This document shows positions 58,177 through 64,000 of a stretch of DNA of 64,000 nt, one piece after another (the first letter of the stretch is position 1; every line of letters starts with the position of its first letter). This DNA comes from Xylaria sp. FL1777 (taxonomy: Eukaryota; Ascomycota; Sordariomycetes; Xylariales; Xylariaceae). The notes beneath the pieces were generated by a model. That model was not told the DNA's origin. It did not search any database and saw nothing but the letters and a program-made list of their open reading frames with translations. The stretch is from contig MU400567.1 of the NCBI GenBank assembly GCA_022578965.1, positions 186,001-250,000 of the forward strand, in the 5' to 3' direction. Both the position numbers and the translations under genes were made by a program.

Positions 58177-61100
58177 ATGGCGACTGTCGATCTGAGCTTC
58201 GAAAGGACGTTGCTCCTTGGCGACGAGGCTCTGTTGGGCCAATTACCGCCGGAATTACTGGAAGTCATTCGCAACCAAACCACCGCGAACTTCCTCGACG
58301 CCATCGCCGCTGCGGCACTGATACCCCGGCTCACGAGTCCTATTTTTGTCTACTTCGAGCATGTCTTTGCCGACATCTGTGCGCGATGGCTACTTAAGTC
58401 TCGAAATGCGGGACAGGAGGACCAGATTATCGCTGCATTTGCGAGAATCCTCCCTTTTGCGCCTCATCTTTCTGTTTTTTTAGAACAGTATATAAGTGAA
58501 ACCTCAACCATGCATCTCGACGATGCACGGTCTTTCACACTCAATTCACTAAGTTCATCGAACTTATCGCATACTGGCCATATATCTGACTCGAATCTTC
58601 TCAGAGCTCTTCTGGCTTTTTGGAGACTCTTAAATTTCAGTCCAGGAATTTATGGACCACTTGTGAAGCCTTCTCGGATACAAGCCTTCTTCAAACATGA
58701 GCTGGCTCTGGTGAGGTACCTTGCCGTCAAGGTATTCTGCTGCCACATGAATGCTTCAGATTTCAAACAAGAGGAACTGATGCAGACACATATTAATCAT
58801 GAATCTATCCCTGCTAACTCACTAAGCTCTGATCTTGATGGAGTATATGTTGACTATGCCTTCCTGTCCTTACTCGAGCATAAGCGGGCTGCAGAAATGG
58901 ACAGTCTTCGCCTAGAAGTGAAAAAAATTTACGCAGCAAGATCCCCTGTCATTGGAACCCCTACACAACAACTGACGGACCGGGTAATACAGTTTGGAAA
59001 TATCATTTTCCCTCGGCCAAACGGCCCACCTTCTTCGCAGTCAAATTTGGTACATACACCTACAACCCTGGCGAACCTGGAGAATCTCGCAGAAAATCTT
59101 CAGAAGCCCGGGCCAATTCTTCTTCATGGCCTACCGGGATCTGGAAAGACATCGGTCGTACATGAACTTGCTCGTGAACTTGGCATGGAGTCTAGCATGG
59201 TGACGCTGCACCTTAATGAACAGACTGACGCTAAGATGCTTATTGGTTTATACTCCACAGACTCGAAACCCGGATCTTTTTCATGGCGGCCAGGTGTCCT
59301 GACTACTGCTGTTCGTGAAGGTCGCTGGGTATTGATTGAGGACCTGGACAGAGCCCCGAACGAGTTGATGAGCACACTACTTCCACTAGTCGAACATGGG
59401 AAACTGCTAATACCTAGCCGAGGCGAGACGATTGAGGCGTCGAGCACGTTCCGACTTTTTGCTACTGTGAGAACTACGAAAGGCACACATGGCCAGGAAA
59501 ATATACCAAACTTTTTGGGCCAAAGGTTCTGGAATCTGTCGAGTATGAAAATACCGTCCTACGTTGAACTGGAGCAGATCGTTGTTGGAAGTTATCCTCT
59601 CTTGCACAAGTACGCTTCTATTATCATGGCTGTTTATAAACGACTCTGCAATGCCCTTTTAGTAAATTCTGGGCGTACTACCGAGCGGCCCGTCACCCCT
59701 AGGGATCTTCTTAAATGGTGTCGTCGACTTAGAGAAATTCTTGTTGCCGTCGGTTGCAAGACGGGCGAGGAGCCCATTAGCGAAAGAACACGAGACTGGA
59801 TGTTCATGGAAGCTATTGATTGCTTTTGTGGTAGTCTCGCTAAGCAAGATACGAAAATTTTGCTTCTCAGCTGCATCGCGGAAGAGATGCACCTACCCAA
59901 GCAGCTCATGGAGCATTACCTTAATGCCTATGTTCCGCAGCTGGAAGATAGCCCTACCAACTTTCAAATTGGAAGGGTTATGTTGGCCAAACACCGCCAT
60001 GGCAACAGAGTGACCAAGTCAAAGAAACCTTTTGCAAACACTAGCCATGCAAAGCGACTACTCGAACAAATTGCCATAGCTGTCAAGCTGCAAGAACCTG
60101 TGCTCCTCGTTGGCGAGACCGGAATCGGAAAGACGACCGTGGTGCAGCAGTTGGCAGATACGCTCGGCCATAAGCTTGTTGCTATAAATTTATCGCAGCA
60201 GAGCGAAGTGGGCGATATTATTGGAGGATTCAAGCCTGTCAACGCCCGTAGCCTCGCCGTGCCCTTAAAGGAAGAGTTCGAGGATTTATTTGCCTCGACT
60301 GGTATATCAGCTACCAAGAACCAGAAATATCTTGAACAGATAGGCAAGTGTACCGCCAAAGGGCAGTGGAGTCGCGTCTCGAAGCTATGGCGGGAAGCGC
60401 CAAGAATGTTTAATAAGATCGTAGACGAGCTCCAGGCAAAATCGGAAACCAGGAATGGAGATTCGGATGAAAGGCCAGCTGTCAAGCGACGCAAAACAGA
60501 ATCGAAATTGCAATCGTTGATTGAACTGAGACCACGGTGGGAGTCATTCTCAAAGAACTTAGACCAATTCGACATCCAAGTGTCTGGAGGCTCTGGCAAT
60601 TTTGCATTCGCTTTCATGGAAGGGAATATTGTCAAGGCTGCGAGGAATGGAGACTGGGTTCTACTGGATGAGATCAACCTTGCATCTCCCGATACTCTTG
60701 AGAGCATCGCAGACTTGCTGGCATCAGGTCCCAATGATGAGCCGTCTATCTTATTATCTGAAACCGGAGAGATCGAACGCGTAAAAGCCCACCCGAACTT
60801 CCGCATTTTCGGTGCTATGAATCCTGCTACAGATATTGGCAAACGAGACCTGCCGCTGGGGCTTAGATCACGATTTACGGAATTATACGTTGGCAGCCCA
60901 GATAAGGACTTGAAGGACCTCTTGACCATTATCAAGGCGTATTTAAGTGGGAAGAGCGCAAAGGATGACCAAGCCGCGGATGACATAGCGAGGTTGTATC
61001 TGAATACTAAAAAACGGGCGGACGAGAAACGCCTTGTCGATGGTGCGAATGAAGTCCCTCATTTCAGCCTTCGGACACTTACCCGTGTCCTAACCTATGT

Positions 61101-64000
61101 TAATGACGTTTCACCATTCTACGGCCTTAGACGATCACTCTTCGAAGGCTTTTCCATGGGCTTTCTGACTCTCCTCGACAGAACATCGGAGGAGACGCTT
61201 GTGCCTCTAATCCACCACCACCTCTTGGATAGACATGGTAATGCTCGCTCACTACTCTCCCAACCACCGAAACATCCAAATGATGGAAAGGAGTATGTTA
61301 AATTCCTGAATAGAAATAGAGACCGACATTATTGGCTACTACAAGGTGCGGAGACACCTATAGAACGCTCAGACTATATCATCACACCCTACATAGAAAG
61401 GAACCTCTTGAATCTTGTGCGAGCTACATCGACGAGGCGCTTTCCAATCCTCATTCAGGGTCCTACGTCAGCGGGCAAGACTAGTATGATCGAGTATCTT
61501 GCGAATTACAGTGGTAATAAGTTCGTCCGGATCAATAATCACGAACACACAGATCTCCAAGAATATCTAGGGACCTACGTCTCAGATGTTAGTGGTAAAC
61601 TGCGATTCCAAGAGGGCCTTTTGGTGCAGGCCTTAAGACAAGGGCATTGGATTGTGTTAGACGAGCTGAATCTTGCCCCAACCGATGTTTTGGAGGCACT
61701 TAATCGTCTCCTAGACGACAATCGGGAGCTACTTATTCCCGAAACGCAAGAAATTGTACGCCCACATGAGAATTTCATGCTTTTCGCTACCCAAAACCCA
61801 GCAGGGTTGTATGGTGGAAGAAAAGTGCTGTCACGGGCTTTCCGCAATCGCTTCCTTGAACTTCACTTCGATGATATTCCCGAAGACGAACTTGAGACGA
61901 TTCTTCAAAAGCGTAGCCTATATACTGCGCCATCTGACTGCAAGAGGATTGTTAACGTGTACAAGGAATTATCAAGATTACGACAGACTAGCCGTCTATT
62001 TGAGAATAAAGACAGTTTTGCGACATTGAGAGACCTTTTTAGATGGGCTTTAAGAGGTGCGGAATCGCGCGAGGAGATTGCAGCCAACGGCTTTATGTTG
62101 TTAGCTGAGAGAGTAAGGAACGAAGAAGAACGTTCAGCTGTCAGAAAGGTCATCGAAACGGTCTTTAAAGTCCAGATCGATCAGGATCAGCTCTACGACT
62201 TGCAGCGATCGCCATATCTCCGGGTACAACCTCCAGACAACAGTCACGGTGTTGTCTGGACCAAGGCCATGCGTCGGCTCTACGTTTTAGTCGCAAGCGC
62301 TCTTCGCCACAATGAACCAGTGTTACTAGTTGGAGAGACTGGTTGTGGTAAAACTACCGTTTGTCAGCTGCTTGCCGAACATCTGGGCAAAGAACTCCAC
62401 ATCGTCAATGCTCACCAGAACACGGAGACTGGGGATCTTATCGGGTCACAGCGACCTATTCGAAACCGTGGGGCAATTCTAGATACTCTGACGAAGGATG
62501 TCATGCAAGCGCTTCAAGCTCTACAGCAGCGTACCAATGGTGATCTGGATCAACTCCTGTCCGCGTACCGTGCTCTCGACAGCTCATCATTAGCAAAGCT
62601 TCCGAAGGATCTACAGCAACGAATATCTGAGAATGAAATGAAGAGTAAGGCACTGTTCGAGTGGGCTGATGGAAGCCTTGTTCAAGCCATGCGCAATGGC
62701 CAGTATTTCCTCCTTGATGAAATATCACTTGCAGATGACTCTGTTTTGGAAAGATTAAATTCCGTTCTTGAACCACAACGTACCATTCTACTTGCCGAGA
62801 AAGGTATTGACAATTCCTTCGTTAAGGCTGATACTGGATTCCAATTCCTAGCTACTATGAACCCCGGTGGCGATTTTGGCAAGAAAGAATTATCACCCGC
62901 TTTGAGAAACAGATTCACAGAGATATGGGTACCACCCTTATCGGACAATAATGATATCCTTCACATCGTCTCGTCGAAACTGAAAAAATCCCACGAGTCA
63001 TTCGCTAGTATTATAGTCAATTTTACCTATTGGTTTGGCCAAACTTTCCGGTCCACAACTTCGACAGCTTTTTCAATTCGAGATGTCCTCGTCTGGGTAG
63101 ATTTTATCAATAAGAGCGGAAATCGAAAAGGGGCATTCTCTGTTGTTCAAGGAGCAGCAACCGTGTTTATTGATACACTTGGCGCAAACCCATCAGCATT
63201 GATTGCTATCGACCCTAAAAGCTTGGACGAACAGCGGCAGAAGTGTGTTGACAAGTTAAGTGAACTTCTCGGCTTCGATGCTACCTCGATATACCGTGCT
63301 CCGTTACACCTTATTATTGAGCCCACCGAACTGCGAATCGGGGAATATGCTATTGGGCGAAAATCTAACGAGAACTTCGAAGTTGGGTTCGCTTTGAATG
63401 CACCGACCACCAAACTTAATGCAATGAGAGTTATACGGGCATTACAAGTGCAAAAGCCCATTCTTTTGGAAGGTAGTCCAGGCGTAGGCAAGACGACATT
63501 AGTCAGTGCTCTTGCCCGTGCTTGCGGCCAACCCTTGACGAGAATAAATCTTTCTGATCAGACTGACCTCATGGACTTATTTGGCACAGATGTTCCGGTA
63601 GAGGGCGCCGAAGCTGGTCATTTCGCATGGAGAGATGCACCATTTCTGCGAGCTATGCAGAACGGCGAATGGGTGCTCTTAGACGAAATGAACCTTGCCT
63701 CCCAGTCAGTTCTTGAGGGTCTTAATGCCTGTCTTGATCATCGTGGAGAAGTCTACATTTCTGAATTGGACCAAGTCTTCAAGAGACACTCAAATTTCCG
63801 CCTCTTTGCTGCTCAGAACCCACACCACCAGGGAGGTGGAAGAAAAGGCTTGCCTAGCTCATTCGTTAATCGTTTCATTGTCGTATATGCGGACGTTTTT
63901 AGCGACGAAGATTTACTTCTAATAGCTAGCCACAACTTTCCCAGTGTCTCTTCTGAAACCGTTAGTCGAATGATTAAGTTTATTTCCAATCTCGAGACAC
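58177..64000 (+). CDS. MDN1: Midasin, dynein-like AAA+ ATPase of 60S ribosome assembly (5' part)
   Basis: One open frame without introns from ATG 58177 (context AACCATGGCG) to the window end: 1,941 complete codons, about two fifths of the roughly 4,900-residue family. Midasin strips assembly factors (Rsa4, Ytm1) from pre-60S particles in nucleolus and nucleoplasm. An N-terminal domain of about 300 residues is followed by AAA+ modules with Walker A motifs GLPGSGKT (318-325), GETGIGKT (646-653), GPTSAGKT (1095-1102), GETGCGKT (1386-1393) and GSPGVGKT (1766-1773). Walker B is LLDE or VLDE in modules 2-5 (D831, D1162, D1514, D1836) but LIED (386-389) in module 1, as is common for the divergent first module. 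Module 6, the linker, D/E-rich region and MIDAS domain lie beyond the window. Confidence 0.97.
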   Translation, partial: MATVDLSFERTLLLGDEALLGQLPPELLEVIRNQTTANFLDAIAAAALIPRLTSPIFVYFEHVFADICARWLLKSRNAGQEDQIIAAFARILPFAPHLSVFLEQYISETSTMHLDDARSFTLNSLSSSNLSHTGHISDSNLLRALLAFWRLLNFSPGIYGPLVKPSRIQAFFKHELALVRYLAVKVFCCHMNASDFKQEELMQTHINHESIPANSLSSDLDGVYVDYAFLSLLEHKRAAEMDSLRLEVKKIYAARSPVIGTPTQQLTDRVIQFGNIIFPRPNGPPSSQSNLVHTPTTLANLENLAENLQKPGPILLHGLPGSGKTSVVHELARELGMESSMVTLHLNEQTDAKMLIGLYSTDSKPGSFSWRPGVLTTAVREGRWVLIEDLDRAPNELMSTLLPLVEHGKLLIPSRGETIEASSTFRLFATVRTTKGTHGQENIPNFLGQRFWNLSSMKIPSYVELEQIVVGSYPLLHKYASIIMAVYKRLCNALLVNSGRTTERPVTPRDLLKWCRRLREILVAVGCKTGEEPISERTRDWMFMEAIDCFCGSLAKQDTKILLLSCIAEEMHLPKQLMEHYLNAYVPQLEDSPTNFQIGRVMLAKHRHGNRVTKSKKPFANTSHAKRLLEQIAIAVKLQEPVLLVGETGIGKTTVVQQLADTLGHKLVAINLSQQSEVGDIIGGFKPVNARSLAVPLKEEFEDLFASTGISATKNQKYLEQIGKCTAKGQWSRVSKLWREAPRMFNKIVDELQAKSETRNGDSDERPAVKRRKTESKLQSLIELRPRWESFSKNLDQFDIQVSGGSGNFAFAFMEGNIVKAARNGDWVLLDEINLASPDTLESIADLLASGPNDEPSILLSETGEIERVKAHPNFRIFGAMNPATDIGKRDLPLGLRSRFTELYVGSPDKDLKDLLTIIKAYLSGKSAKDDQAADDIARLYLNTKKRADEKRLVDGANEVPHFSLRTLTRVLTYVNDVSPFYGLRRSLFEGFSMGFLTLLDRTSEETLVPLIHHHLLDRHGNARSLLSQPPKHPNDGKEYVKFLNRNRDRHYWLLQGAETPIERSDYIITPYIERNLLNLVRATSTRRFPILIQGPTSAGKTSMIEYLANYSGNKFVRINNHEHTDLQEYLGTYVSDVSGKLRFQEGLLVQALRQGHWIVLDELNLAPTDVLEALNRLLDDNRELLIPETQEIVRPHENFMLFATQNPAGLYGGRKVLSRAFRNRFLELHFDDIPEDELETILQKRSLYTAPSDCKRIVNVYKELSRLRQTSRLFENKDSFATLRDLFRWALRGAESREEIAANGFMLLAERVRNEEERSAVRKVIETVFKVQIDQDQLYDLQRSPYLRVQPPDNSHGVVWTKAMRRLYVLVASALRHNEPVLLVGETGCGKTTVCQLLAEHLGKELHIVNAHQNTETGDLIGSQRPIRNRGAILDTLTKDVMQALQALQQRTNGDLDQLLSAYRALDSSSLAKLPKDLQQRISENEMKSKALFEWADGSLVQAMRNGQYFLLDEISLADDSVLERLNSVLEPQRTILLAEKGIDNSFVKADTGFQFLATMNPGGDFGKKELSPALRNRFTEIWVPPLSDNNDILHIVSSKLKKSHESFASIIVNFTYWFGQTFRSTTSTAFSIRDVLVWVDFINKSGNRKGAFSVVQGAATVFIDTLGANPSALIAIDPKSLDEQRQKCVDKLSELLGFDATSIYRAPLHLIIEPTELRIGEYAIGRKSNENFEVGFALNAPTTKLNAMRVIRALQVQKPILLEGSPGVGKTTLVSALARACGQPLTRINLSDQTDLMDLFGTDVPVEGAEAGHFAWRDAPFLRAMQNGEWVLLDEMNLASQSVLEGLNACLDHRGEVYISELDQVFKRHSNFRLFAAQNPHHQGGGRKGLPSSFVNRFIVVYADVFSDEDLLLIASHNFPSVSSETVSRMIKFISNLET

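Noticed and set aside
59964..60986. 340-codon minus-strand frame opposite midasin
   Set aside because: Shadow of the highly conserved AAA2 region; Ser-rich and without domain similarity.

Overview
The window is nuclear DNA of a filamentous ascomycete. The evidence is short spliceosomal introns (50-68 nt, GT...AG, CTNA-type branch sites), fungal versions of a ZIP transporter, mitochondrial L7/L12 and midasin, and a large block of transposon DNA decayed by C:G to T:A transitions, the mark of repeat-induced point mutation (RIP). I cannot name the genus from sequence alone.

Positions 1 to about 53,677 form one gene-free, extremely A+T-rich block (the lines I counted by eye hold about 13-23% G+C). 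Its frames are shredded by stops, yet conceptual translation shows three retroelements of different classes, all on the + strand. They are a complete Ty3/gypsy chromovirus with 160-bp LTRs (16,526-23,565), a Ty1/copia element with gag, protease, integrase, RT and RNase H in order (about 25,811-31,310), and a Tad1-type LINE with RT, RNase H and a Cys-rich tail (about 37,590-40,330). In all three the two catalytic aspartates of the RT YxDD box are now asparagines. The block also carries a three-copy 332-bp family (R1), a three-locus 150-bp family (R2), a 558-bp terminal-inverted-repeat element with an internal 33-bp tandem array, and a cluster of less mutated islands at 11.46-13.42 kb. The rest (1-4.9 kb, 7.0-10.8 kb, 31.9-36.0 kb, 40.7-53.7 kb) shows no gene or element that I could recognise.

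At about 53,678 composition switches within a few tens of bases to ordinary gene-bearing DNA. Four genes follow: an ATX2/SLC39A9-type ZIP metal transporter (+, four exons, including a 17-nt micro-exon), a 2-dehydropantoate 2-reductase family protein (+, one exon), mitochondrial ribosomal protein L7/L12 (-, two exons), and the first 1,941 codons of the giant ribosome-biogenesis ATPase midasin (+, one open frame running off the window). The L12 and midasin genes are divergent and share a 376-bp upstream region, linking a mitochondrial ribosome gene with a cytosolic 60S assembly gene. The transporter start codon lies only about 305 bp from the decayed block, so its promoter sits at a probable heterochromatin border. 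The block could be an AT-rich isochore, pericentromeric DNA or a subtelomere. No telomere repeat or centromere-defining sequence was seen.
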